Positions 1 through 12,219 of a stretch of 37,460 bases of DNA are shown piece by piece. Position numbers and translations under genes: made by a program. The first letter of the stretch is position 1, and every line of letters begins with the position of its first letter. The DNA comes from Candidatus Endomicrobiellum guadaloupense (GTDB taxonomy: Bacteria; Elusimicrobiota; Endomicrobiia; Endomicrobiales; Endomicrobiaceae): NCBI GenBank assembly GCA_031278895.1, contig JAITJN010000006.1:1-37460 (forward strand). The letters are read 5' to 3'. Below the pieces are notes generated by a model, which saw nothing but the letters and a program-made list of their open reading frames with translations, made no database searches and was not told the origin of the DNA.

Positions 1-17
1 TTCTACAAAAATACCTG

Positions 18-116
18 TCAATCATAAGTTAGTGACATTATCCCTTCTTTATCACTGTTAGCAATCACTATTAGCAAATCTTCTAAAATATACTCTTTTT
101 TTAGTCTTAAATCAAA
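18..116 (-). pseudogene. Possible decayed gene C-terminus
   Basis: Minus-strand frame reads DLRLKKEYILEDLLIVIANSDKEGIMSLTYD* between an upstream TAA and a TGA (complement of 18-20). Protein-like composition but only ~31 codons and no start. Confidence 0.25.
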
Positions 117-136
117 TTAGTGTAGAATATCAGACA

Positions 137-195
137 CGACAAACGCATGAAAGAAAGGATTTGACTCTTAGTATATATTTTTCATGCGTTTGTCG
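137..195. repeat. Perfect 16-bp inverted repeat (hairpin), 27-nt spacer
   Basis: cgacaaacgcatgaaa (137-152) and tttcatgcgtttgtcg (180-195) are exact reverse complements; no T tract follows. Confidence 0.85.
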
Positions 196-216
196 CGCAT
201 GAACGCGTACAAGTTA

Positions 217-246
217 TTGACCGACTTTTAAATAATTAGGTAAAAT
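217..246 (+). promoter_or_regulatory. Putative sigma70-type promoter
   Basis: TTGACC (217-222), 18-nt spacer, TAAAAT (241-246), upstream of the first CDS. Confidence 0.55.
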
Positions 247-292
247 AGCAAATGTTGTGATCTTTCAATTAACTGCGAGGGAAAATCCTATT

Positions 293-2527
293 ATGATAGA
301 GAACGCTTTAAGAAAAACGCTTATTTTTGGTCTTCCTGTTTTTTACTTTTTGATGGCAATATCTTTTTATCTTGGCACATATGATTCCGCACAAATAAAA
401 ATTACGATTTTTCATATAGGTGGATTATTCTTAATTATGACTTGGCTTCTCCTAAAAATAGAAGAAGCGAGCTTTTCTTTTTTTAAAAACAAATTTATTT
501 ATATTTTCCCAGTATTTTTATTATTATTGTCTGGAGCAGTTTCTTTTTCTATTTCTCCCTACAAACTTACAAGTTTAAATGAATTTCTTAAAAGATTTAT
601 ATATTGCGGTATAGTTTTTATATTAGTTGATATATTTGATGATAATAAAAAGATATTAAATATAAAGAATTGGCTTATTGCCGCCTCATTTGTAGTATGT
701 ACTTATGGAATATTGCAGATCTTTGATTATCATTTGTTCCCTAAAGAAACATTCTCTTCAGGACTAGATCTATTTGTTTGGAGGCAAGCATTTTCCGAAA
801 GAATTATGTCAACTTTTGGCAATCCTAACTTTTTTGGTGACTTTTTAATTGTCATGAGCGCTATAACTCTTGCTTTGTTTGTTTATAAAAAGAAATTCTA
901 TATTGCAACTTTATGGTTTATGATTGCAATATGTTCTTATCATACAATGTCAAAGGGAACATGGCTTGGCTTGGCTTTTGGACTTGTTGTTTTTGTTGTA
1001 CTGTATATGTTTATATTTTTGAAAAATAAAATCAGCAAAAAATTGTTGATTATATTAGCAATATGTGTATTAATTGTTTCATCTTTTACAATCTTTTCTA
1101 TATATAACAAAACTAGAGAGAGAATCGACAGTGCCTCATTTAGAGTATTTACATGGCTTTCAACTTGGGAAATGCTAAACACAAAACCTGTGTTAGGTAC
1201 AGGAATTGGCACATTTTATTTAACATATCCATCTTGGAGAAGACCTCAAATATTTTTTATTGAAGGCAAACACAATACTGAAAGTGATCACCCAGAAGAT
1301 GAATATCTTGAAATGTGGTATGACGAAGGGATAGTAGGGCTTACAATTTTTCTTCTTCTTGTTATTTCGGTTTTAGTGTTGGGTTATAAAAATATATTAT
1401 ATTTACGTATAAACAAAACAACAAAAAATGGCCCAATGCCTTTCTTGCAGCTTGGCATTCTTTGTGCTTTTGCTGCTAAGCTTGTCCATGATTTTGTTTG
1501 TGTTTCTTTAAGATTTGTATCTTCCGGAGTTATGTTTTGGCTTTTAATAGGTATAACTTTATCGATTGCAACAAATTCTATAAAATATGAAAATACTATA
1601 AAAAACTATTTGCCTTTTCCAATTAAACTAGTTTTGCAAGTGATAGTTGTTGCTATTTTTGCTTTTGCGATTATGTTTACAAAAAATTATTTTACTGCAG
1701 ATTTGCTACATGCGAAGGCTATTATCCTTTCTAGAGGAAGGAATTGGGACAAGGCGCTTTCTACATATAGTGAAGTAAATAAAAATAATCCTTCTTATGT
1801 AATGGCGAAATATTTTAAACTTAATGTACATATGGATAGGTGGAAAGCTGGTGATGATGTGTTGGCAGAAAAAACACTTCAAGAACTTTGGGATTTGGCA
1901 CCAAACTTTGTACAATCCAAGTGGTATGCAGGAATGATGTATATGAAAATGTTTAACGATAACAATCTTTTACTGAAAAAATATATAGATGAAGGTAGAT
2001 CCAGAGACATTATTGTTAAACAAGAAAAAGTTATAGCTGAAGCTTTTAGTAAGGCAGAAAAATATTATAAGCAGTATATTGAGATAGATCCAATTTTTCC
2101 AATGTCATATTATGGGCTTTCGTCGTTGTATGCTCAAGTTGGTAATTTTGAAAAATCCGAAAAAATTTTATTAGATCATTTGGAGTATCCGAAAAGACTA
2201 TTGGAGCATCCTCACGACTTATGGATTGAGGATTGGAGTTCTAGACGGAAAAACGACTATTCGGAAACCTATAATCAGCTGGGATATTTGTACTTGGTTC
2301 AAAGGAAGTTTGACAAAGCAGAATCTATGTATTTAAAATCTTTGGAGTTGAGTTTTAAAAACATAAATGCTAAAAAGAATCTTGCCTTACTTTATGGTGG
2401 ATTAGGCAGAAAAGAAGAAGCTTATAACCAATGGATTGAAATCCATAAAATAAATCCTAGAGATAAAGACGCTATAGAGTATATAAAAGCATTCACCGCT
2501 GATAAAGAACTAAAAACGAGGAATTAG
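293..2527 (+). CDS. O-antigen ligase/Wzy-like polytopic membrane protein with C-terminal TPR repeats
   Basis: Multiple TM segments; GTGIGTFYLTYPSWR and NTESDHPEDEYLEMWYDEGIVGL resemble Wzy_C ligase loops; C-terminal TPRs (YNQLGYLYLVQRKFDKAESMYLKSLEL). ATG at 293 preferred over GTG at 257. Confidence 0.8.
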   Translation: MIENALRKTLIFGLPVFYFLMAISFYLGTYDSAQIKITIFHIGGLFLIMTWLLLKIEEASFSFFKNKFIYIFPVFLLLLSGAVSFSISPYKLTSLNEFLKRFIYCGIVFILVDIFDDNKKILNIKNWLIAASFVVCTYGILQIFDYHLFPKETFSSGLDLFVWRQAFSERIMSTFGNPNFFGDFLIVMSAITLALFVYKKKFYIATLWFMIAICSYHTMSKGTWLGLAFGLVVFVVLYMFIFLKNKISKKLLIILAICVLIVSSFTIFSIYNKTRERIDSASFRVFTWLSTWEMLNTKPVLGTGIGTFYLTYPSWRRPQIFFIEGKHNTESDHPEDEYLEMWYDEGIVGLTIFLLLVISVLVLGYKNILYLRINKTTKNGPMPFLQLGILCAFAAKLVHDFVCVSLRFVSSGVMFWLLIGITLSIATNSIKYENTIKNYLPFPIKLVLQVIVVAIFAFAIMFTKNYFTADLLHAKAIILSRGRNWDKALSTYSEVNKNNPSYVMAKYFKLNVHMDRWKAGDDVLAEKTLQELWDLAPNFVQSKWYAGMMYMKMFNDNNLLLKKYIDEGRSRDIIVKQEKVIAEAFSKAEKYYKQYIEIDPIFPMSYYGLSSLYAQVGNFEKSEKILLDHLEYPKRLLEHPHDLWIEDWSSRRKNDYSETYNQLGYLYLVQRKFDKAESMYLKSLELSFKNINAKKNLALLYGGLGRKEEAYNQWIEIHKINPRDKDAIEYIKAFTADKELKTRN

Positions 2528-2532
2528 TTAGT

Positions 2533-3258
2533 ATGAAAATTAGCCCAGACATACTATTTAACATAGCAGGATTTCCTATAACAAACACAGTCATTACCAC
2601 ATTGATTAGTGATGTAATCCTTATAGTTTTGGTTTTTATAGTTGCTAAAGCTATTTCTCTTAAACCTGGGAAAACTCAAAATGCTTTTGAAGCTATTTCA
2701 GATTATTTTAGAGAAACAACTGAAGGTATTGCTGGAGAGCGTGCAGCTTTTATATATCCATGGGTAGTGTCATTCTTTTTATTTATAGTAATTTCAAATT
2801 TAGTTGCTCAAATACCGGGATTTGAATCTATAAGATTTTACACACCGACATCTGGACATCATGGGCATGCTCTCTTAAGAGCAGCTACTAGTGATTTAAA
2901 CCTTACATTGGCTTTGGCTGTTACATCTGTAATAGCAACACATGTTCTTGCTGTTAAACATACAGGTATAAAGTTTTATATTAAAAGATTTATATCGTTT
3001 AAAATTTTCCCTATATTTTTGTTTGTTGGACTTTTAGAGGTTGTAAATGAATTAGCAAAGTTTATATCTTTTTCTTTTCGTCTATTTGGAAATATTTCTG
3101 CAGGGGAAAAAGTTATGGCCACAATGTATGGGCTTTGTCCATTTGGACTACCGCTTCCGTTTATAGCTCTTGAGCTTATGGTTTCCGTTATTCAAGCTAT
3201 TGTGTTTGCTATGCTCACCATGGCATTTATGCATATTATGACAGATAGATCACATTAA
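2533..3258 (+). CDS. atpB: F1Fo ATP synthase subunit a
   Basis: Subunit a motifs (ELAKFISFSFRLFGNISAGEKV; C-terminal AIVFAMLTMAFM); first of the atp operon. Confidence 0.95.
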   Translation: MKISPDILFNIAGFPITNTVITTLISDVILIVLVFIVAKAISLKPGKTQNAFEAISDYFRETTEGIAGERAAFIYPWVVSFFLFIVISNLVAQIPGFESIRFYTPTSGHHGHALLRAATSDLNLTLALAVTSVIATHVLAVKHTGIKFYIKRFISFKIFPIFLFVGLLEVVNELAKFISFSFRLFGNISAGEKVMATMYGLCPFGLPLPFIALELMVSVIQAIVFAMLTMAFMHIMTDRSH

Positions 3259-3263
3259 ATTAA

Positions 3264-3476
<213 letters not shown>

Positions 3477-3496
3477 TTTAAAAAAAGAGATAAAAA

Positions 3497-4006
3497 ATGG
3501 GAATGATACAAAATTTTGGTTTAGAAACTAAATTGTTTTTGTTTCAGCTTATAAATTTTCTTATCATAGTGTTTATTCTTAAAAAGTTTTTGTTTAATCC
3601 TTTAAAGAAAATGCTTGATGAGAGAAAGCGCAAAATAGAGCAATCTTTGCAAGATGCACAAAATGCAAAACTGGCTTTAGAGAATGCTGGCCAAGAAAAG
3701 AAGAAAATCCTTGCAGATGCTAAAGTAGGTGCTGACAAGTTGATGGCATCTGTAAAAGCAATAGCTGATAAAGCAAAAGAAAAAGCCTTGGCAGAAGCAA
3801 AGTCTCGTTCACAACAGATTATAGAAGAGGCAAATAATAAAGCCTCTGCTGAATTTGAAAACATGAATAAGCAAATAGGTAGGATGTCTGTTGATGTTTC
3901 AAACAAAATTTTGTCTAAAGTTTTATCAGACTTGTTTACTGAAGAAGAAAAACAAAAATTAATGTCTCGCGCTTTGGAAAGAATAAATGAAAAGATCACA
4001 AATTAA
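3497..4006 (+). CDS. atpF: F1Fo ATP synthase subunit b
   Basis: N-terminal TM (LFLFQLINFLIIVFILKKFLFNPLKKML) plus long coiled coil. Confidence 0.93.
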   Translation: MGMIQNFGLETKLFLFQLINFLIIVFILKKFLFNPLKKMLDERKRKIEQSLQDAQNAKLALENAGQEKKKILADAKVGADKLMASVKAIADKAKEKALAEAKSRSQQIIEEANNKASAEFENMNKQIGRMSVDVSNKILSKVLSDLFTEEEKQKLMSRALERINEKITN

Positions 4007-4343
4007 AGAACTTGCAAAATCAATAGTTGAATATGACGAGTTGTCTGATAAAGATTTAAATTGGCTTTATTCAAATCTTTCAAGGCAAGAGCTTAAGACG
4101 TTTACTCGCTTGTTATCCAATGAGATAAAAGATAAGAATGTTATCGCAACATTTGCCGGAGAACTCAGCAACGCCAATAAGAGTAGAATTGAAGCTATGT
4201 TTTCCGGGGAAAAAATTGTTTTTAAACGCGATGATGCATCTGTAGCTGGCGGTGTGCGTTTTGAATATAGCGATTTCATTTTAGATTACAGTGTCTCAGG
4301 AATAACAAGAAGAATCTTAAATGTCATAAAAGAGAGATTATAA
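3987..4343 (+). CDS. atpH: F1Fo ATP synthase subunit delta (short)
   Basis: Operon position and C-terminal signature GGVRFEYSDFILDYSVSGITRRIL; only 118 aa. Confidence 0.8.
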   Translation: MKRSQIKELAKSIVEYDELSDKDLNWLYSNLSRQELKTFTRLLSNEIKDKNVIATFAGELSNANKSRIEAMFSGEKIVFKRDDASVAGGVRFEYSDFILDYSVSGITRRILNVIKERL

Positions 4344-5858
4344 TGAAACCGGAAGAAATAATACAGAAAATTGAAAAAGAATTGTATTCTGCTAAAACAA
4401 ATCCAGAGCTTATAAATTTCGGAATTGTAGAAAGTATTGGTGATGAAATTGTAAAAGCTTCAGGACTCTCTAACGCGGGGTATTATGAAGAAATAGAATT
4501 TGACGATGGCTCTGTAGGCTTTGTTTTAAACATAGACGAAGATTTTGTTTCTATTGTTCTTATAAAGAATACGGGACATGTTTGTCGTGGAATGAAAGTG
4601 AAATCTACTGGAAAAATTTTAAATGTTTCTGTTTCAGAAAAGCTTATAGGAAGAGTAGTTAACACTCTTGGCGAATCTATAGACGGCAATGAGCTTAAGC
4701 ATGACAATCCTGCTTATTATCCAGTTGAAAAAATAGCGCCTGGAATTATTGAAAGAAGTCCTGTTGATACGCCGTTAAAGACAGGAATAAAAGCTATAGA
4801 TGCTATGACGCCGATAGGAAGAGGGCAGAGAGAACTTATCATCGGCGACAGAGGTACAGGTAAAACTGCTATAGCTGTAGATGCAATAATAAACCAGAAA
4901 AAAGTTGATATGGGTTTAAAAAGAGTTATATGTATATATTGCTCAATAGGACAGAAACAGTCTAACTTAGCCTCAATAGTAGCAAAGTTGAAGGAAGAAG
5001 GTGCTATGGACTACACAATAGTTGTAGCCGCAACAGCTTCTGATCCTGCTTCAATGCAATATATAGCTCCTCTTTCAGCTTCTGCGATAGGCGAATATTT
5101 TATGGATAAAGGCGAAGATGTTTTAATCGTTTATGATGATTTGACAAAACATGCTTGGGCATATAGACAGATTTCACTCTTAATCAAGAGACCTGCAGGT
5201 CGTGAAGCTTATCCTGGCGATATCTTCTACTTGCATTCAAGACTTCTTGAAAGATCTGCAAGAATGTCTGATAAAAGAGGTGGTGGCTCGCTTACTGCAC
5301 TCCCTATTATTGAAACTCAAGGGAATGACTTGTCAGCATATATCCCAACAAATGTTGTTTCTATTACAGATGGCCAGATATATTTAGAAGCAGATTTGTT
5401 CAATGCAGGTATGCGTCCGGCTATTAACGTAGGTCTTTCAGTATCTCGTGTAGGTGGTGCTGCTCAGACTAAGTCAATGAAACAGTTGGCTGGCCCTGTG
5501 AGACTTGAGCTTTCACAGTTTAGAGAACTTCAAGCATTCACACAGTTTGGAAGTGATTTAGATGACGATACATTGAAACGTCTTGAAAGAGGAAAAAGAA
5601 TTTCTGAAATTCTTAAACAGCCTCAATATAGACCTTATGATGAAATCTCTGAAATATTGTCAATCTTTGCTGTAACATCTGGACTTCTTGATAATATAGA
5701 TGTTGGTAAAGTTGTAACAGTTGAATATCAAATGATAGATTATGTCAAAAAGACTTACCCTGATACAATAAAAAAACTTTCAGTTAATGCAAAAATAACT
5801 GATGAATTAAAAACAGAACTTGAAAAAGAAATAAATGAATTTAAGAGTGTAAACAACT

Positions 5859-5884
<26 letters not shown>
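4343..5884 (+). CDS. atpA: F1Fo ATP synthase subunit alpha
   Basis: P-loop GDRGTGKTAIA and alpha motif RPAINVGLSVSRVGGAAQ. Confidence 0.97.
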
Positions 5885-8133
<2,249 letters not shown>

Positions 8134-8148
8134 AGAAAGCAGGGAAAT

Positions 8149-8559
8149 ATGAATAAATTTGAAATAGAAATTCTATCGCCGCAAGGCCTTGTTTTTAAAG
8201 GGGAAATACGTTCAGCTTCTTTTCCTACTGTAAGCGGTATAATAACAGTTTTACCAGGACATGAAGGACTTGTAACTAAGTTAAAACATGGAGAGATAAT
8301 ACTTGACTCTATAAATGGCTTGAAGAAAATAACAGTAACAGGCGGTTTTGCTGAAGTTACAAATAAAAATATTAATGTGATCGCAGAATTTGCTGTGCAT
8401 TCTGATACGTCTAATAAAAATAAGATAGAACAAGCTGTAAAACTTGCTAAAGAGATGAAGGAAAAGAGAAAGAATTTTATTGATATGTCTGCTATAGAGA
8501 CAGAGTTGAAAAAGTCTGTAGCTGAACTTAAGTCAGGCATTAGTTCAAAGCGTAGATAA
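8149..8559 (+). CDS. atpC: F1Fo ATP synthase subunit epsilon
   Basis: EIEILSPQGLVFKGEIRSASFPTVSGIITVLPGHEGLVTKLKHGEI; last gene of the operon. Confidence 0.93.
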   Translation: MNKFEIEILSPQGLVFKGEIRSASFPTVSGIITVLPGHEGLVTKLKHGEIILDSINGLKKITVTGGFAEVTNKNINVIAEFAVHSDTSNKNKIEQAVKLAKEMKEKRKNFIDMSAIETELKKSVAELKSGISSKRR

Positions 8560-8657
8560 AAACATAATCCCTCATTCTTAATTTTCGCAAATTTCAAATA
8601 TAGGCTTGTATTATTTTTGCTTTTAAATTATTTATATTCCAGATAGGAGTAAAAGTT

Positions 8658-9413
8658 ATGTCAGGCCATAATAAATGGGCAAGTATTAAGCATAAAAAAG
8701 CTGCAACAGATGCAAAAAAAGGGAAGGTTTTTACAAAAATTATAAGAGAGCTTGTAGTTGCAACAAAAGAAGGTGGAGCGCAGATTGAAAATAACGCTCG
8801 TCTAAGAAAAGCTATTGAAGATGCTAAAGAAGCAAATATGCCTCAAGACAATATAAAGAAAGCAATACAAAGAGGCAACGGTGAAATACCAGGCACAATT
8901 TACGAAGAAATGGTTTACGAAGGGTATGGTCCCGCAGGTGTTGCTTTGATAGTTGAAATAACTAGTGACAATAAAAATAGGACAGCTTCGCAAATAAGGA
9001 AGTTGTTTTCAAGTCATAAAGGAAATCTTGGCGAAACTGGCTGTGTAGGATGGATGTTTGATAGAAAAGGATATATAACTGTAAAGAAAGCAGGAAATGA
9101 TGAAGAAACAGTTATGAACGCAGCATTGGAGCTAGGTGCTGAAGATTTTAAAAGCGAAGCTGACAGCGATGTATACGAAATTATAACATCTGTTTCAGAT
9201 TTAGAAAATGTAAAAAAAGCTTTAAACGAAAAAAATATACTTGTATGCTCTGCTGAAATTTCAATGATTCCTCAAACTCAAATAGCTCTTACAGGTGACG
9301 ATGCCAAATGTATGCTAAAGCTTATGGACTCATTAGAAGAACACGATGACGTTAAAAATGTATATGCAAATTTTGATATTTCTTTAGAAGAAATGGAGAA
9401 GATAGAAGAATAA
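8658..9413 (+). CDS. yebC: YebC/PmpR family regulator / translation factor
   Basis: MSGHNKWASIKHKKAATDAKKGKVFTKIIRELVVATKEGG is the canonical N-terminus. Confidence 0.97.
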   Translation: MSGHNKWASIKHKKAATDAKKGKVFTKIIRELVVATKEGGAQIENNARLRKAIEDAKEANMPQDNIKKAIQRGNGEIPGTIYEEMVYEGYGPAGVALIVEITSDNKNRTASQIRKLFSSHKGNLGETGCVGWMFDRKGYITVKKAGNDEETVMNAALELGAEDFKSEADSDVYEIITSVSDLENVKKALNEKNILVCSAEISMIPQTQIALTGDDAKCMLKLMDSLEEHDDVKNVYANFDISLEEMEKIEE

Positions 9414-9889
9414 TGATAGTTCTTGGAATTGATCCGGGCCTTTCTCTTACAGGCTGGGGGGTTGTTGAAGCTTTTTCTAGAGATAAAATTACCCTCATAG
9501 AGTATGGCTGTATTAAGACAATGCCTCCCGGTCCTCTTGTAGAAAGGCTTCAAATAGTTCACAATGAGCTTCAATCTATTATAAACAGGTATAAGCCTGA
9601 AGTTGTTGCTATAGAAGAACTATTTTTCTTAAAGGCAGCTAAAAGTGTAGCTTCAGTTGGGCAATCTAGAGGCGCAATAGCTTTAACTATCTCAATGAAC
9701 AAAATTCCTTTATTTGAATATAACCCAAGATGTGTTAAAATGGCTCTTACAGGTTATGGTTCTGCAGACAAACATCAAATGCAGCAAATGGTCAAAACTT
9801 TTTTAAAGCTTAAAGAAATTCCAAAACCAGATGATGCAGCAGATGCTTTGGCGATGGCAATATGTCACATAAATACCATCAAATGGTAA
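9413..9889 (+). CDS. ruvC: Holliday junction endonuclease RuvC
   Basis: GIDPGLSLTGWGV, EELFF and PDDAADALAMAICH acidic motifs; next to ruvA/ruvB. Confidence 0.96.
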   Translation: MIVLGIDPGLSLTGWGVVEAFSRDKITLIEYGCIKTMPPGPLVERLQIVHNELQSIINRYKPEVVAIEELFFLKAAKSVASVGQSRGAIALTISMNKIPLFEYNPRCVKMALTGYGSADKHQMQQMVKTFLKLKEIPKPDDAADALAMAICHINTIKW

Positions 9890-10007
9890 TGTATCGCGTT
9901 TGTCTTTTGATATTCTGCTTTGTTGCAGGGGACTTCATTTACCTTTAATAGTAAACTTCAGCATCTTGAGCCTTGTACTTTATGGTGTGTACTATTTGAT
10001 TCGGTAA
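9889..10007 (+). pseudogene. Possible frameshifted small membrane-protein remnant
   Basis: ATG 9889 (overlapping the ruvC stop) reads MYRVCLLIFCFVAGDFIYL*; a one-base frame change continues IVNFSILSLVLYGVYYLIR* to 10007. Confidence 0.35.
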
Positions 10008-10025
10008 TTTATTTGAAAGGATTTT

Positions 10026-10640
10026 ATGTTAGATTATATTTCTGGGGTTTTAGAGTGTAAGTCAACAAATAGCATTACTATAGATGTCAACGGTATTGGT
10101 TATGAAATTGCCGTTGCGGTATTTACATTTTCTAAGTTGCCAGAAAGTGGCAGTCAAGTAAAAGTATATGTTGTTGAGAGTATTTCTGGAATGTATGGTG
10201 GAGTCATATATTTATATGGTTTTTTGACTAAAGAAGAAAGAGATATGTATCTTCTAATAAAAGATGAAGTACGTGGGACAGGCGCTAAAAAAGCGATGGA
10301 ATATATAGATAAAATTTCTAAATCTTTTGCTGATTTTAAAACTGCTATAATTTCAAAAAATTCAACTATGCTTCATTCTGTATTTGGTTTTACAAAAAAA
10401 ACTGCAGACAAGCTTATCTCAGCCTTAAAAGACAAAATAGCAGAAGTAGAAGTGTCTGGCAGTGGAAAGTTGTCTGGTGTTGCTTTAATTGAAAATAAAT
10501 TGATTTGCGAGGCTATAGAAGGACTTATATCTTTAGGATATAAAGACCAGCAAGCAAGAAACATAGTAAATAGAATATACGAACACAATGAAAATATAAC
10601 TTTAGAAAATTTAATAGCTAAATCCCTGCAGGAATTATAA
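10026..10640 (+). CDS. ruvA: Holliday junction branch migration protein RuvA (divergent)
   Basis: N-terminal [12 protein letters not shown]...[27 protein letters not shown]; located between ruvC and ruvB. Confidence 0.88.
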   Translation: MLDYISGVLECKSTNSITIDVNGIGYEIAVAVFTFSKLPESGSQVKVYVVESISGMYGGVIYLYGFLTKEERDMYLLIKDEVRGTGAKKAMEYIDKISKSFADFKTAIISKNSTMLHSVFGFTKKTADKLISALKDKIAEVEVSGSGKLSGVALIENKLICEAIEGLISLGYKDQQARNIVNRIYEHNENITLENLIAKSLQEL

Positions 10641-10642
10641 AA

Positions 10643-11665
10643 ATGGACGAAATGGAAAGGATTGTTGAATCTGCCAAAACTTGTGAGGAAGATAGAATAG
10701 AAAACTCCTTAAGACCTCAAAGTCTTGACGATTTTATTGGACAAGATAAGCTTAAAAAAAATCTCAAAATTTTTATAGAGGCTGCAAAAAGCAGAAAAGA
10801 AGCTTTAGATCATTGTTTGTTTTATGCTCCTCCTGGACTTGGGAAAACTACCCTTTCACATATAATTGCTAAAGAGATGGGAAGCAATCTTAGAATGACA
10901 TCAGGGCCTGTTTTGGAAAGAGTCGGTGATTTAGCAGCAATTCTTACAAATCTTTCTGAAGGCGACATATTTTTTATAGATGAAATCCACAGAATTAACC
11001 ATCTTGTAGAAGAGTCTTTATATCCTGTAATGGAAGACTTTGAGCTTGATATTATAATAGGACAAGGCCCTTCTGCAAAAACTATCAAGCTTCCTGTCCC
11101 TCATTTTACATTAGTAGGCGCTACAACTAGAGCAGGGCTTTTATCTAGTCCTTTAAGGGACAGATTTGGCATAATAGAACATTTAGATTTTTATGATATA
11201 AAAGATTTAATGCGCATAGTTAAACGTTCAGCATCAATTATGAATATAGCAATTGATGATAACGCAAGTGAAGAAATTGCAAGACGTTCTCGCGCAACGC
11301 CAAGAATCGTCAACAGACTATTAAAAAGGGTAAGAGATTTTGCAGAAGTTAAAGGCGGCAAAATTACTTTAGACATAGCAGAAGAAGCGTTAAATGCTTT
11401 AGAAGTTGACAATTCTGGTCTTGATAAAATGGATAGACTTATACTTACAATCTTAGTTGAAAAGTTTGGCGGAGGCCCTGTAGGTATTGATACTATTGCA
11501 GTTGCGATATCAGAAGAGTCAGATACAATAACTGATGTATATGAGCCATATCTTATACAGTCTGGTTTTATTGCAAGAACATCGCGAGGAAGAATAGTTA
11601 CTGAAGCCGGCTACAAACATCTAGGTATTGAAACTCCAAAAAACTTCCAGAGAGAGCTAATTTAA
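10643..11665 (+). CDS. ruvB: Holliday junction helicase RuvB
   Basis: [57 protein letters not shown]. Confidence 0.98.
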   Translation: MDEMERIVESAKTCEEDRIENSLRPQSLDDFIGQDKLKKNLKIFIEAAKSRKEALDHCLFYAPPGLGKTTLSHIIAKEMGSNLRMTSGPVLERVGDLAAILTNLSEGDIFFIDEIHRINHLVEESLYPVMEDFELDIIIGQGPSAKTIKLPVPHFTLVGATTRAGLLSSPLRDRFGIIEHLDFYDIKDLMRIVKRSASIMNIAIDDNASEEIARRSRATPRIVNRLLKRVRDFAEVKGGKITLDIAEEALNALEVDNSGLDKMDRLILTILVEKFGGGPVGIDTIAVAISEESDTITDVYEPYLIQSGFIARTSRGRIVTEAGYKHLGIETPKNFQRELI

Positions 11666-11673
11666 ATAGAAAA

Positions 11674-12219
11674 ATGAAAGAATCTGTTAAATTAAAAAAG
11701 AAAGTTTTATTACATATATGTTGCGCTTCTTGCTCAGCTTCCGCCGTAAAAATATTAGAGAACGTTTACGACATATCTTTTTATTGGTACAATCCAAATA
11801 TTTATGAAGAAGAAGAATATAAAAAAAGAAAAGAGTCTGCTATTAAATATGCAGCAGAATTAAATATTCCTTTCTATGAAGATCTAGATTTCTTATATAA
11901 TTATAATAACTGGAAAGATAAAAGCTGCCAAGAGTGCAAACTTTGTTATATGTTTAGACTTGAAAAAGCATGTAAGTTTGCTAAAGATAATGGTTTTGAT
12001 TTTTTTAACACTTCATTGCTTTCAAGTCCATACCAAAAACATGATTTAATAAAACAAATCGCTTTTGATTTGTCAGATAAATTTGAAGTAGAATTTTTAT
12101 ATTGTGACTTTAGACCTGGTTTTTACGAAGGGAAAAATTCTTTAAGACAAAAAGGATATTATATGCAAAAGTACTGCGCATGTAATAAATCTTATAAGGA
12201 AAGATTTAGTAGAAAATGA
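11674..12219 (+). CDS. queH: Epoxyqueuosine reductase QueH
   Basis: LLHICCASCSA...WYNPNIYEEEEYKKR...CQECKLCYMFRLEKA...SLLSSPYQKHDLI...RPGFYEGKN...KGYYMQKYCAC. Confidence 0.92.
   Translation: MKESVKLKKKVLLHICCASCSASAVKILENVYDISFYWYNPNIYEEEEYKKRKESAIKYAAELNIPFYEDLDFLYNYNNWKDKSCQECKLCYMFRLEKACKFAKDNGFDFFNTSLLSSPYQKHDLIKQIAFDLSDKFEVEFLYCDFRPGFYEGKNSLRQKGYYMQKYCACNKSYKERFSRK

Noticed and set aside
137-195. CRISPR repeat or rho-independent terminator
   Set aside because: Only one repeat pair, inverted rather than direct, with no spacer array; no T tract and no upstream gene in the window to terminate.
257-292. GTG start extending the first CDS by 12 codons
   Set aside because: It lies only a few bases downstream of the predicted -10 (241-246); ATG at 293 has a GAGG upstream and begins a more typical membrane-protein N-terminus.
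3544-3999. 151-aa minus-strand ORF opposite atpF, and similar antisense ORFs listed in the track (e.g. 8130-8597, 24311-24640, 32863-33216)
   Set aside because: Each lies opposite a well-supported + strand gene. The Ser/Phe/Leu-rich translations are mirror artefacts of AT-rich coding DNA, with no recognisable motif.
5202-5387. 61-aa + strand ORF inside atpA
   Set aside because: Out-of-frame within the strongly conserved atpA coding sequence; no independent support.
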